Source of the DNA: Clostridia bacterium
Lineage (GTDB): Bacteria > Bacillota > Clostridia > Oscillospirales > Acutalibacteraceae
DNA length: 64,000 bases
Reading direction: 5' to 3'
NCBI GenBank assembly: GCA_017428525.1
Contig: JAFRQQ010000004.1
Location: forward strand, 62,001 to 126,000
This document shows positions 36,671 to 45,383 of this stretch, in pieces. The translations under genes and the position numbers were made by a program. The notes below the pieces were generated by a model. It was given only the letters and a program-made list of their open reading frames with translations. It was not told the origin of the DNA and did not search any database. Position 1 is the stretch's first letter. The number at the start of each line of letters is the position of its first letter.

Positions 36671-37639
36671 CTATTGATTTGCGGCGGCGATGACCTTTTC
36701 GGCAACGGCGCGCAGCTGGTCCAATGATTCCAGCGCGCCGATCTCCTGCCGCAGGCTTGCCGCGCCGCGCATGCCCTTGACATACCAGGCTGCGTGCTTG
36801 CGGGCCTCCCGCATGCCGACGTAGTCGCCTTTATCTTCACAGAGCGCGGAGATGTGCCGCAGCATGATCTCCATGCGCGTTTCCACCGGCGGGGGCGGCA
36901 GCACGGCGCCGCTTGCAAAGAATTCGTTGAGCTGCGCGAAGATCCACGGCGCGCCGAGCGCCCCGCGCCCGACCATCAGATGGTCGCAGCCGGTTTCCGC
37001 CAGCATCTGCGCCGCCGAAGCGCAGTCCGTGATATCGCCGTTGCCGATCACCGGGATCGATACCGCTTCTTTTACGGCGCGGATCGCCGCGCGGTCCACG
37101 GGCGGGGCATACATCTGCCGGCGGGTGCGGCCGTGCACCGTGAGGGCTGCCGCGCCGGCGGATTCCAGTTTTCTGGCCAGATCAACGGCGTTGACGCTCG
37201 CTTCGTCCCAGCCGATGCGGATTTTGCATGTCACGGGCAGATCAATCGCCTTTGCGCATGCTTCCGTGATGCGCGCGGCAAGATCCGGATCCTTCAGCAG
37301 CGCGGCGCCGCCGCCGTGCCCGGCCACCTTCGGCGCGGGACAGCCCATATTGAGATCGACGGCAAAGCAGCCGGTCTCCGCGGCCTGCTTCGCGGCCAGC
37401 GCCATGGTTTCCGGATCGCAGCCGAAGATCTGCACCGCCGCCGGATGCTCCGCTTGGCCGAGCGTCATCAGGAAACCGGACTTGCGGTCGTGCATCGTCA
37501 GCCCCTTGGCGCTGACCATTTCGCTCGTCACCCAGGAGGCGCCGAATTCCAGACACAGCGCGCGGAAGGCGCGATCGGTCACGCCCGCCATCGGTGCGAG
37601 CGCCGCAGCTCCGTTCAGTTGTTGATTGCCGATGCGCAT
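36671..37639 (-). CDS. dus: tRNA-dihydrouridine synthase, DusB type
   Basis: The 322-residue flavoenzyme reduces specific uridines of tRNA to dihydrouridine. It begins LAPMAGVTDRAFRALC, has the catalytic cysteine in NMGCPAPKV, the basic RNA/FMN-binding segment VTCKIRIGWD, and GNGDITDCASA and VGRGALGAPW near the FMN phosphate site. Length is that of DusB. It ends with a TAG codon, evidence that TAG is read as stop in this genome. Confidence 0.94.
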   Translation of the reverse strand: MRIGNQQLNGAAALAPMAGVTDRAFRALCLEFGASWVTSEMVSAKGLTMHDRKSGFLMTLGQAEHPAAVQIFGCDPETMALAAKQAAETGCFAVDLNMGCPAPKVAGHGGGAALLKDPDLAARITEACAKAIDLPVTCKIRIGWDEASVNAVDLARKLESAGAAALTVHGRTRRQMYAPPVDRAAIRAVKEAVSIPVIGNGDITDCASAAQMLAETGCDHLMVGRGALGAPWIFAQLNEFFASGAVLPPPPVETRMEIMLRHISALCEDKGDYVGMREARKHAAWYVKGMRGAASLRQEIGALESLDQLRAVAEKVIAAANQ

Positions 37640-37710
37640 GGTCCAGCCTCCGTTTCTTTGGATTATATTAACACGAACTCAATTATAATGCAAGTTTCAA
37701 ACTGCGAATC

Positions 37711-37739
37711 TTGCAATGAATCGATAAAAGTGATAGAAT
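37711..37739 (+). promoter_or_regulatory. Promoter of the AT-rich glucosyltransferase gene
   Basis: TTGCAA (37711-37716), 17-base spacer and TAGAAT (37734-37739) with an extended TGA ahead of it, about 55 bases upstream of the ATG. Confidence 0.7.
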
Positions 37740-37792
37740 GACCTTGAAAAGAGTACCCTTGCAGGAAAAAATAAAGAGCATAGGAGATAATA

Positions 37793-39466
37793 ATGGTTCG
37801 AGAAATGATGTCTTTTTTGAAATCAAAAAAATTGTTGGCATTGATGACATGCGTAATAATTGTCTTGTCCTATGGGTTTTATGCTACGCACTATACAGTG
37901 CATATTGATCAGCTTGTTTCTGAATACTACAATGGAACGGTGATGATCGGCGCAGGACGCTGGGCGGCACCGATGATTCATTGGTTGACAAACTGGATGA
38001 ATTTTTCTCCGTTCTGGCACACAGGAATCATGGCGATTTTGCTTTTCTTTGCGTCGATTGTATGGTTGATGTTGATGATGAAAGCATCCAAGAATCAATT
38101 ACCTGACCTTGCGTTGATAGGGTTCAGCGTGGTGTTTGTTTCCTATCCGGTGATTGAAGCACAGTTGACATATCCAATTCTAAATATTGCGCTTGCATAC
38201 GGTTTGGTGCCGTTATCGCTTATCCTTGTTCTGGAGGGAATTGATGATTCTTTTCAGATTAAAAAGCTTGTTTGTGCGGGGTTGCTTCTTCTTCCAGCTG
38301 TCGATATGTATGAATCTTTTGCGGCTGTCTACCTGGTGGGATTGTTAGTGGTTGTTATTCTGAAATATTTTTATAATAAATCATTTATTCATAGTTTTAA
38401 AAATATTTTTCTCTATATGTGCAAAGCGGTTGCAGTATTGGCAGCTGTTGTTGCATTTGATCTTTTGATTTCCAAGTTGGTTTGTTTGGTTTTTTGCGGA
38501 ACAACTGAGTTCTGGTATGCGAACAATACGGCAATCATCTGGCTTGATGTCGGCTTGATTGACAATGCGGTATGGTTGTGCCGTACGCTTCTGGCATCCT
38601 TTGCTATCGGTGGTGGATATTCGCATTTAGTGTTTCAAGTATGCGGTATACTGTTGTTTCTGTATTTTCTTGTTAGATCGATTTCAGAAAAAACGATTCT
38701 CCCGTTGCTTTTGTTTTTCGGAATAATAATAGCAATCTTTTCTTTGTCTTTTGTTGTTGGATATGCATTTGAACCGACACAGAATCAAACACTAGCGATT
38801 TTTGTGGCATTTACGATTATGTTTATAATTGCACGGTTGCCTAATAAAAGGTGTCTGCAGGTTGGCGCAATGATCATCGTAATAATCGTTGTGTTGAATC
38901 AATCGAAAACGATCAATAATTATGCAGTTGCCAACTACGAAAGATATACATATGAAACAGAATTACTTGAGGATATCGGAGAAGACCTATTACTCAATGG
39001 AATTGAGAAAAAACCGGTCGCTTTTTATACAGAGAATTATGAATTGCCAGAAGTTTTGTCGACACCGAGAGACGAGGAAAGCCTAGTTTTAAATGGTTAT
39101 CAAAAGTTGTTGTGTTTGATTTATGATCGTATTTTGCCGAAGAACTATTTTGTTCGTCTGTCCGGTTGGTATGGAGATAAATCGATATCTTCGACGCAAG
39201 ATATTATAGAAAGAAACGCGAGTAACATGACTGCGTATCATTCTTTTTTAAAATGGGCAGATTCAGCAGAAAACTTTTACCCGAATATTTACAGGATGAT
39301 GGCACGGCTAGGGTATAACTATAAAGCACCAACGCCTGAAGGAAGAGCAGAAGCGGAAGCTTTGTTACTTGAAAATGATGACTCGGTGCGTTATGTGATT
39401 CAAGAAACGGATTCAATTATCATAGTTCAACTGATGACAGTGAAACAGTATTCTGAATTGGACTGA
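37793..39466 (+). CDS. GtrII-like membrane glucosyltransferase
   Basis: The 557-residue protein has about ten transmembrane helices from residue 14 to 365, then a soluble C-terminal domain. The N-terminal pattern HYTVHIDQLVSEYYN then GRWAAPMIHWL resembles the Glucos_trans_II (GtrII) family, which adds glucose to surface polysaccharides from a lipid carrier. AGGAG lies 7 bases before the ATG. The gene is markedly AT-rich with codon use unlike its neighbours, as is the next gene; horizontal transfer is likely. The acceptor polymer is unknown. Confidence 0.8.
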   Translation: MVREMMSFLKSKKLLALMTCVIIVLSYGFYATHYTVHIDQLVSEYYNGTVMIGAGRWAAPMIHWLTNWMNFSPFWHTGIMAILLFFASIVWLMLMMKASKNQLPDLALIGFSVVFVSYPVIEAQLTYPILNIALAYGLVPLSLILVLEGIDDSFQIKKLVCAGLLLLPAVDMYESFAAVYLVGLLVVVILKYFYNKSFIHSFKNIFLYMCKAVAVLAAVVAFDLLISKLVCLVFCGTTEFWYANNTAIIWLDVGLIDNAVWLCRTLLASFAIGGGYSHLVFQVCGILLFLYFLVRSISEKTILPLLLFFGIIIAIFSLSFVVGYAFEPTQNQTLAIFVAFTIMFIIARLPNKRCLQVGAMIIVIIVVLNQSKTINNYAVANYERYTYETELLEDIGEDLLLNGIEKKPVAFYTENYELPEVLSTPRDEESLVLNGYQKLLCLIYDRILPKNYFVRLSGWYGDKSISSTQDIIERNASNMTAYHSFLKWADSAENFYPNIYRMMARLGYNYKAPTPEGRAEAEALLLENDDSVRYVIQETDSIIIVQLMTVKQYSELD

Positions 39467-39533
39467 TGCGCGCTTTCTTTGCCGCGAAGAAAAAGTCAAA
39501 CGAGCCAGTTGAGTTTATTTGAGGAATCAAGAA

Positions 39534-40667
39534 ATGAAAGGTTTAATTACGGGATCCCGCAACAGACGCTCTAGTGTTGATTTGCTGCGGATCATTGCAA
39601 TGCTTTTGATTTGCGCATCTCACTGTGTACAGACGACGGAACAGTTTTTGGACTTTCAAGCGCCGACTACAGATTGGAAAATGCTCCTGCTGCGTTTCCT
39701 TCGCTTTGGAGGAACCATGGGAAACATTCTGTTTGTGGTTTCTTCTGCCTATTTTTTGCAGGGCAGACCAACATCAAAGAAAAAAGCAATCAACATTTTG
39801 CTGGATTCGCAGTTCATTTCCATTGGTATTTTTTTAGGTTTTATCGTGGCAGCGACTGTTGCCCATGCTAAATTTCATTTCTCGTTTTCCGAAGCAATGC
39901 AAAGCATTTTTCCAGACTTATACGAGGCGGTATGGTTTGTTCCTTGTTATGTTATCTTTTACTTGATTCATCCTGCGCTGGATCTTGTTATCGAGAATCT
40001 GACGCAGAAACAGCATGCCGAATTGGCGGCATTGGTGTTCGTGTTTTACGGCGTGTTAGGGCTTTTAAAAGTTCAACCGGCTTATTCAAGTTTATTGGCG
40101 TTTATTTTCATCTATTTTCTGATAGCTTATGCGAAAAAATATGAATCATCCTATTTTTTGAATAGCAGAAATAATCTGATCAGTTTTTTATTCTTCGGTG
40201 CGTTGTTTATAGTAATTGTGTTGCTGAAAAATGCACTCTCACGCCGATTCGCCTTCTTTATGGAATATCCGGTGGTTGACGGAATGCTTTCCGTTATTCT
40301 GTTGCCCATGCTTGTGTCTTTATTCTTTTTGTTCCTGAAAATGGAGTTCAGGAACCGGATTGTTAGCTTTATCGCGTCGTGTTCCCTGTTTTTTTATTGT
40401 ATCCATGAAAATAAAATTGTCCGTGAAGAATTGAGACCCATGTATTATCGCTTTTTGATGGAAAGATACGGTGAGGCGCACTTGCTGCTGTATGTTGTTG
40501 CTTTGATTGCTTTGGTTTTTGTTTTCGGCTTTATTGCGGCAATCATATACAAGGAAACGATTGCAAGAATCACATCTGTTTTGAGTGCCGTCGTTGAGAA
40601 ATTACTGAAAGCGGGATTTGACAGATTGTATGTCCGCAGATACCCGGATGGTGATCGGGAAATATGA
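39534..40667 (+). CDS. Acyltransferase 3 family membrane protein
   Basis: About 377 residues with ten or so membrane helices. The opening RSSVDLLRIIAMLLICASHC carries the arginine and histidine typical of acyltransferase-3 proteins, which acetylate surface polysaccharides. ATG 39534 with GAGGA 8 bases upstream is preferred over a TTG at 39519. It is AT-rich like the preceding glucosyltransferase gene and probably cotranscribed with it. Substrate not known; O-acetylation of a cell-surface glycan is the best guess. Confidence 0.85.
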   Translation: MKGLITGSRNRRSSVDLLRIIAMLLICASHCVQTTEQFLDFQAPTTDWKMLLLRFLRFGGTMGNILFVVSSAYFLQGRPTSKKKAINILLDSQFISIGIFLGFIVAATVAHAKFHFSFSEAMQSIFPDLYEAVWFVPCYVIFYLIHPALDLVIENLTQKQHAELAALVFVFYGVLGLLKVQPAYSSLLAFIFIYFLIAYAKKYESSYFLNSRNNLISFLFFGALFIVIVLLKNALSRRFAFFMEYPVVDGMLSVILLPMLVSLFFLFLKMEFRNRIVSFIASCSLFFYCIHENKIVREELRPMYYRFLMERYGEAHLLLYVVALIALVFVFGFIAAIIYKETIARITSVLSAVVEKLLKAGFDRLYVRRYPDGDREI

Positions 40668-40700
40668 CATGAATTATGAATGAAAGGACGGACAGCACAT

Positions 40701-43286
40701 ATGAAACTTCTGGTGCTTGACGGCAACAGCATCGTCAACCGTGCGTTCTACGGCATCAAGCTGCTGACCACGAAGGACGGCAAGCAGTTTACGAATGCGA
40801 TTTACGGGTTTTTGAATATTCTGCTCCGGCTGAAGGAGGAAACGCAGCCGGACGCCGTGGCGATCGCCTTCGACGTGAAGGTGCCGACCTTCCGGCATGA
40901 ATTGTATGCAGGCTACAAGGCCAACCGCAAGGGGATGCCCACGGAGCTCGCGCAGCAGATGCAGCCGCTGAAAACGCTGCTCTCCGCGCTGGGCTACCGG
41001 CTGCTCGAAGCCCCCGGCTGGGAGGCCGACGATATTCTCGGCACGCTCGCTGCGCATTGCGGCGCGGCGGACGCCTGCTATATCGCCACGGGCGACCGCG
41101 ACTCTCTGCAGCTCGTGCGGGAGAATGTACAGGTGCTGCTCGCCTCGACGAAAATGGGGCGGCCGCAGACCGTGCGCTATGATGCGGCGCGGATCGAAGA
41201 AGAATACCTTGTGCCGCGGCCGGAGCTGCTCATCGACGTCAAAGCCCTGCAGGGAGACGCCTCCGACTGCATTCCGGGCGTTGCCGGCATCGGCGAAAAG
41301 ACGGCACGGGAGCTGGTGAGCAAATACGGCTCGATCGACGATATCTATGCGAACCTGGAAACGATCGATATCAAAAAAGGTGTGCACGACAAGCTGGTCA
41401 ACGATAAAGAAATGGCCTATCTCAGCAGGACCCTCGGCACAATCCGCACCGACGCGCCGGTGGACTGCGATTACGCGGCCTATGTCCCCGCCGCCCCCGA
41501 CGCGCATGCGGTCACGACGCTGCTCACTTCCCTCGAGATGTTCAAAATGATCGAGCGGCTGGAGCTGCCCGTGCCCGCGCAGCCGGCGGAAGCCGCGCCG
41601 CAGGAGCAAACGGTCAACGCCGCGCCGTTCCCGCAGGAGGATCTGAAACTCCTTTACAACCGGCTGCGCAAAGAGGGGAAAGCGCTGTTTCTCTTCGACG
41701 CCGAAAGCGGGGTGTTCCGCTTCCCGACGCCGCAGGGCGTGGCCGCCGTGGAGCCGGCGCATCCGGACTATGTGGCGTTCTGTACGGAATTCCTGTCCGA
41801 CGCGGCCATTGAAAAATACACCTACAACTGCAAGGCGATTTATAAATTCTTTTACCAGTACCGGACGGATATCGACGTGCGCGCCGTGCGCGGCGATACG
41901 ATGCTGTCCGCCTATGTGCTGAATCCCTCGGCGGGGGATTACAGCCTGCGCCGCGTGACGGAGGAATACGGCGGCCTGACGATGCAGGCGGAGGATCCGG
42001 ATCTCTGCACCGCGTATCTGCCCGCAGTCGTGCAGGCGCAGGCGGACGCCGTCGAAGCCAACGGGCAGACGGCCCTGCTTGCCGAAATCGAGCTGCCGCT
42101 CGCGCAGGTGCTCGCTTCGATGGAGCGGGAGGGCTTCCTCGTGGACGCCGGCGGCATCGAGGCCTTCGGGCGGGAGATGCAGACGCGCATCGACGCGCTC
42201 GTCGCTTCGATCTATGCGCAGGTCGGCTATGAATTCAATCTCAATTCGCCCAAGCAGCTCGGCGAGGCGCTGTTTGAAAAACTGGGGCTGCCGGCAAAGA
42301 AAAAGACAAAAAGCGGCTATTCCACCAACGCCGAAGTGCTGGAAGGGCTCGCGGAAGACTATCCCGTCGTGGCGGAGATTCTGGAATACCGCACCTATGC
42401 GAAGCTGCGTTCGACCTATTGCGACGGCCTGCTCAAGGAGATTGAGGAGGACGGACGCATCCGTTCCAGCCTGAATCAGACCGAAACGCGGACCGGCCGC
42501 ATCTCCTCGACCGAGCCGAATCTGCAAAATATCCCCGTGCGCTCCGAGATCGGGCGCGAAATGCGCAAATTCTTCAAGGCGGCGCCCGGTTGCGTGCTCG
42601 TGGATGCGGATTATTCGCAGATCGAGCTGCGCGTGCTGGCGGCCGTGGCGCAGGATGCGGCGATGATCGAGGCCTTTGCCAACGGCGAGGATATCCACAC
42701 CATCACGGCCTCGCAGGTATTCCGCATGCCGCCCGAAATGGTCACGCCGCTGATGCGTTCACGCGCGAAGGCCGTCAATTTCGGCATCGTTTACGGGATC
42801 GGCGCGTTTTCGCTTGCCAAGGATATCGGCGTCACGCGCGCCGAAGCGGATCAGTATATCAAGGGCTATCTTGCCCATTTCAGCGGCGTGCAGCGATATA
42901 TGCAGACCGTTGTGGCGCAGGCGAAACAGGACGGCTATGTCTCCACGCTCTTTGCCCGCCGGCGCTATCTGCCGGAGCTGAACGCCTCCAACGCCATGCT
43001 GCGCGCCTTCGGCGAGCGGGTCGCCATGAATATGCCGATCCAGGGCACGGCGGCCGACATCATCAAGATCGCCATGATCCGTGTGTTTGCGGCGCTGCGC
43101 AGGGAATGCCCCGCCGCGAAGCTGATCATGCAGGTGCATGACGAACTGATCGTCGAAGCGCCGGCCGATCAGGCGGACCGTGTGGCGTCGCTGCTCAAGC
43201 GCGAGATGGAGCAGGCGGTGGCGCTGGCGGTGCCCATGCGCGCGGACGTCGGCGTCGGCGCGACCTGGTACGATGCGAAAAGCTGA
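40701..43286 (+). CDS. polA: DNA polymerase I
   Basis: An 861-residue protein with a 5'-3' exonuclease domain (MKLLVLDGNSIVNRAFYG, then DAVAIAFDVKVPTFRH and YIATGDRDSLQLV), a degenerate 3'-5' exonuclease region (about 300-480) and the family A polymerase domain. Polymerase motifs: VLVDADYSQIELR, RSRAKAVNFGIVYGIGAFSLA and MQVHDELIVEAP. In the exonuclease region D-A-E survives (FLFDAES), but the later aspartates are not evident. The start at 40701 fits homologues; an ATG at 40680 adds seven residues. Confidence 0.96.
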   Translation: MKLLVLDGNSIVNRAFYGIKLLTTKDGKQFTNAIYGFLNILLRLKEETQPDAVAIAFDVKVPTFRHELYAGYKANRKGMPTELAQQMQPLKTLLSALGYRLLEAPGWEADDILGTLAAHCGAADACYIATGDRDSLQLVRENVQVLLASTKMGRPQTVRYDAARIEEEYLVPRPELLIDVKALQGDASDCIPGVAGIGEKTARELVSKYGSIDDIYANLETIDIKKGVHDKLVNDKEMAYLSRTLGTIRTDAPVDCDYAAYVPAAPDAHAVTTLLTSLEMFKMIERLELPVPAQPAEAAPQEQTVNAAPFPQEDLKLLYNRLRKEGKALFLFDAESGVFRFPTPQGVAAVEPAHPDYVAFCTEFLSDAAIEKYTYNCKAIYKFFYQYRTDIDVRAVRGDTMLSAYVLNPSAGDYSLRRVTEEYGGLTMQAEDPDLCTAYLPAVVQAQADAVEANGQTALLAEIELPLAQVLASMEREGFLVDAGGIEAFGREMQTRIDALVASIYAQVGYEFNLNSPKQLGEALFEKLGLPAKKKTKSGYSTNAEVLEGLAEDYPVVAEILEYRTYAKLRSTYCDGLLKEIEEDGRIRSSLNQTETRTGRISSTEPNLQNIPVRSEIGREMRKFFKAAPGCVLVDADYSQIELRVLAAVAQDAAMIEAFANGEDIHTITASQVFRMPPEMVTPLMRSRAKAVNFGIVYGIGAFSLAKDIGVTRAEADQYIKGYLAHFSGVQRYMQTVVAQAKQDGYVSTLFARRRYLPELNASNAMLRAFGERVAMNMPIQGTAADIIKIAMIRVFAALRRECPAAKLIMQVHDELIVEAPADQADRVASLLKREMEQAVALAVPMRADVGVGATWYDAKS

Positions 43287-43298
43287 CGGAGTGATCAA

Positions 43299-43736
43299 AT
43301 GAGACGTGTTGTTTTTGTCTGCACGGGCAACACCTGCCGCAGCCCGATGGCAGAAGGCATTTTCAAAAAGCTGCTGGCCGAGCGCGGCGTCACGGACGTC
43401 GAAGCGTCAAGCGCCGGGATCTTCGCCATGACGGGCGACGCCGCGACGGAGAACGCGGTTCGTGCGGCGGAGCGCTTCGGCGCGGATCTTTCCGGGCACC
43501 GGGCGCGGCGGCTGACGGAATACCTGCTGGATGAAGCGGATCTTTTCGTCTGCATGACGCGCGAGCACGCGGCGACGCTCGGCCTCTATGTGCCGCCGGA
43601 AAAGCTGACCGTGCTCGGCGACGGGATTCCCGACCCCTACGGCGGCGACCTGGAAACCTATATGATCTGCGCCAACCGCATCAAAACCGCGCTGGAGGCG
43701 CAGTGGACGCAGCTGGTCGGGGAGGCGGCGGAATGA
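43299..43736 (+). CDS. Low molecular weight protein (arginine/tyrosine) phosphatase
   Basis: The 145-residue enzyme has the P-loop VCTGNTCRSPMAE at residues 7-19 and the catalytic aspartate in DGIPDPYGGD. Threonine between N and C in CTGNTCRS is the feature that gives YwlE-type enzymes specificity for phosphoarginine, so this is likely an arginine phosphatase. In Bacillus, phosphoarginine marks proteins for ClpC-ClpP. The polA-phosphatase-rimI-tsaD order is compact; the stop overlaps rimI. Confidence 0.88.
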   Translation: MRRVVFVCTGNTCRSPMAEGIFKKLLAERGVTDVEASSAGIFAMTGDAATENAVRAAERFGADLSGHRARRLTEYLLDEADLFVCMTREHAATLGLYVPPEKLTVLGDGIPDPYGGDLETYMICANRIKTALEAQWTQLVGEAAE

Positions 43737-44185
43737 ACATCGTGCCGCTGGATCAGACGCATCTGGCACAGGCTGCCGCGCTGGAGCGGCGCTGCTTTTC
43801 CGATCCCTGGAGCGCGGCGGGGTTTGCCGCGGAGCTCGAAAGCGAACTCTCGCACGACCTGGCCGCCGTGCAGGGCGAAACGCTGCTGGGCTATCTCTGC
43901 GCGGCGGAGGACGGCGAAACGCTCTATATCTCCAATCTCGCCGTGGCGCCCGAGGCGCGGCGGCAGGGCGCGGCATCCGCGCTGCTGAACGCTGCCTGCG
44001 CCGGCGCGCTTGCGCGCGGGTGCAGAACCGCCGTGCTGGAGGTGCGCGTGAGCAACCGCCCCGCGCGGGCGCTCTATGCCGCGCACGGCTTCACGGAAGC
44101 CGGGGTGCGGCGCGGACTGTATGACGATCCGCCCGAGGACGGCGTCGTCTGCATCAAATCTTTGGATCAAGAGGACGCACTATGA
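43733..44185 (+). CDS. rimI: Ribosomal protein S18-alanine N-acetyltransferase RimI
   Basis: A 150-residue GNAT acetyltransferase. The acetyl-CoA loop is seen in LAVAPEARRQGAASALL (Q/R-x-x-G-x-G/A type), and the tail VRVSNRPARALYAAHGFTEAG is typical of RimI. Its ATG overlaps the phosphatase stop and its end overlaps tsaD, the usual neighbour of rimI. The substrate assignment is by this context and similarity. Confidence 0.9.
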   Translation: MNIVPLDQTHLAQAAALERRCFSDPWSAAGFAAELESELSHDLAAVQGETLLGYLCAAEDGETLYISNLAVAPEARRQGAASALLNAACAGALARGCRTAVLEVRVSNRPARALYAAHGFTEAGVRRGLYDDPPEDGVVCIKSLDQEDAL

Positions 44186-45216
44186 AGCTTCTTGCAATTG
44201 AATCCTCCTGCGACGAAACGGCGGCCGCCGTTGTGGAGGACGGCAGACGCGTGCTGTCGAACGTCATCGCCTCGCAGGTGCAGGCGCATATGATCTACGG
44301 CGGCGTGGTGCCGGAAATCGCGTCGCGGATGCATACCGAGGCGATCTCCGGCGTTGTGGCCGAAGCCATGCAGCAGGCGGGGCTGACCTTTGCCGATCTG
44401 GACGGCATTGCGGTCACCGCCGCGCCGGGGCTGATCGGTGCGCTGCTGGTCGGCGTGAATTACGCAAAGGGACTGGCCTACGCCGCCGGTCTGCCGCTGA
44501 TTCCGGTGCACCATCTGCGCGGGCACATCGCCGCGAATTATCTCTCGGATGCTGCGCCGGAGCCGCCGTTTCTGGCGCTTGTGGTCTCCGGCGGTCACAG
44601 CCATATCGTCGCCGTGCGGGACTATACGGACTATCAGGTGATCGGCCGCACGCAGGATGACGCCGCGGGCGAATGCATGGATAAAGCGGCCCGCGCGATG
44701 GGGCTGCCTTATCCGGGCGGCGTCAATCTGGACCGCGTGAGCGCTGAGGGCGACCCGTCGGCCTATGCGCTGCCGCATCCGCGCGTGGAGGGCAGGGCGT
44801 ATGATTTCAGCTTTTCCGGGCTGAAGACCGCCGTGCTCAATACGATCAACAGTGCAAAACAAAAGGGGACGGAGATTTCCGTGCCGGATCTCGGCGCGGC
44901 GCTGATCGAAACCGTGGCGGATTGCCTTGTGGGCAACACGATGGCCGCCGCAGAGGCCTTCGGCTTCGACCGGATCGTGCTCGCGGGGGGCGTGTCGGCA
45001 AATTCCCGTCTGCGCCGCCGGATGTCGGCTGCCTGCGCGGAAACCGGACGCCGGCTCTGGCTGCCCCGGCTCGACCTGTGCGGCGACAATGCCGCCATGA
45101 TCGGCGCGCAGGGATATTATGAAGCAAAAAGCGGTCATTTTGCAGGATTGGAGCTGAATGCATTCGCAACCATGCCGATCGGCGCGGCAAATTTCTGCGA
45201 AACAGACGCGAAATGA
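44182..45216 (+). CDS. tsaD: tRNA threonylcarbamoyl transferase TsaD
   Basis: TsaD transfers the threonylcarbamoyl group to A37 of ANN-decoding tRNAs. The 344-residue protein begins LLAIESSCDETAAAVV, has the metal-binding HHLRGHIAANYL, VVSGGHSHIVAV, and the late motif LAGGVSANSRLR. Length is normal. The ATG overlaps the rimI stop (ATGA). A promoter for the next gene lies shortly after its end. Confidence 0.96.
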   Translation: MKLLAIESSCDETAAAVVEDGRRVLSNVIASQVQAHMIYGGVVPEIASRMHTEAISGVVAEAMQQAGLTFADLDGIAVTAAPGLIGALLVGVNYAKGLAYAAGLPLIPVHHLRGHIAANYLSDAAPEPPFLALVVSGGHSHIVAVRDYTDYQVIGRTQDDAAGECMDKAARAMGLPYPGGVNLDRVSAEGDPSAYALPHPRVEGRAYDFSFSGLKTAVLNTINSAKQKGTEISVPDLGAALIETVADCLVGNTMAAAEAFGFDRIVLAGGVSANSRLRRRMSAACAETGRRLWLPRLDLCGDNAAMIGAQGYYEAKSGHFAGLELNAFATMPIGAANFCETDAK

Positions 45217-45243
45217 AATTTCTGCATTTCTCCGCTGCAAATC

Positions 45244-45272
45244 TTGACCTTTCAATAAATCTGTGCTATACT
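45244..45272 (+). promoter_or_regulatory. Promoter of the PEP carboxykinase gene
   Basis: TTGACC (45244-45249), 17-base spacer and TATACT (45267-45272) with TGC just before it. A leader of about 105 bases would follow. Confidence 0.82.
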
Positions 45273-45280
45273 TCTAAAAT

Positions 45281-45334
45281 GGGCTAAGTCGGGGTGCGCC
45301 GACCGGAACGACGGCGAAGCATACGCGTCTGCCC
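45281..45334 (+). ncRNA. Candidate structured leader RNA upstream of PEP carboxykinase
   Basis: The leader can fold into a compact three-way junction. GGGC (45281-45284) closes with GCCC (45331-45334). Inside are hairpin GTCGG/CCGAC (45288-45303) and hairpin GACgGCG/CGCGTC (45310-45329, one bulge). I do not recognize a known riboswitch class, and no terminator follows. The pairing is seen in the sequence; function is conjecture. Confidence 0.35.
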
Positions 45335-45383
45335 GAACTACATATATTATTGATTGTTTTTCTATAAAGAAAGGAGAAAACAT

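Noticed and set aside
45281..45334. Known riboswitch class before PEP carboxykinase
   Set aside because: None of the conserved cores I know (FMN, TPP, SAM, cobalamin, glycine, lysine, T-box) is present; left as an unassigned structured leader.
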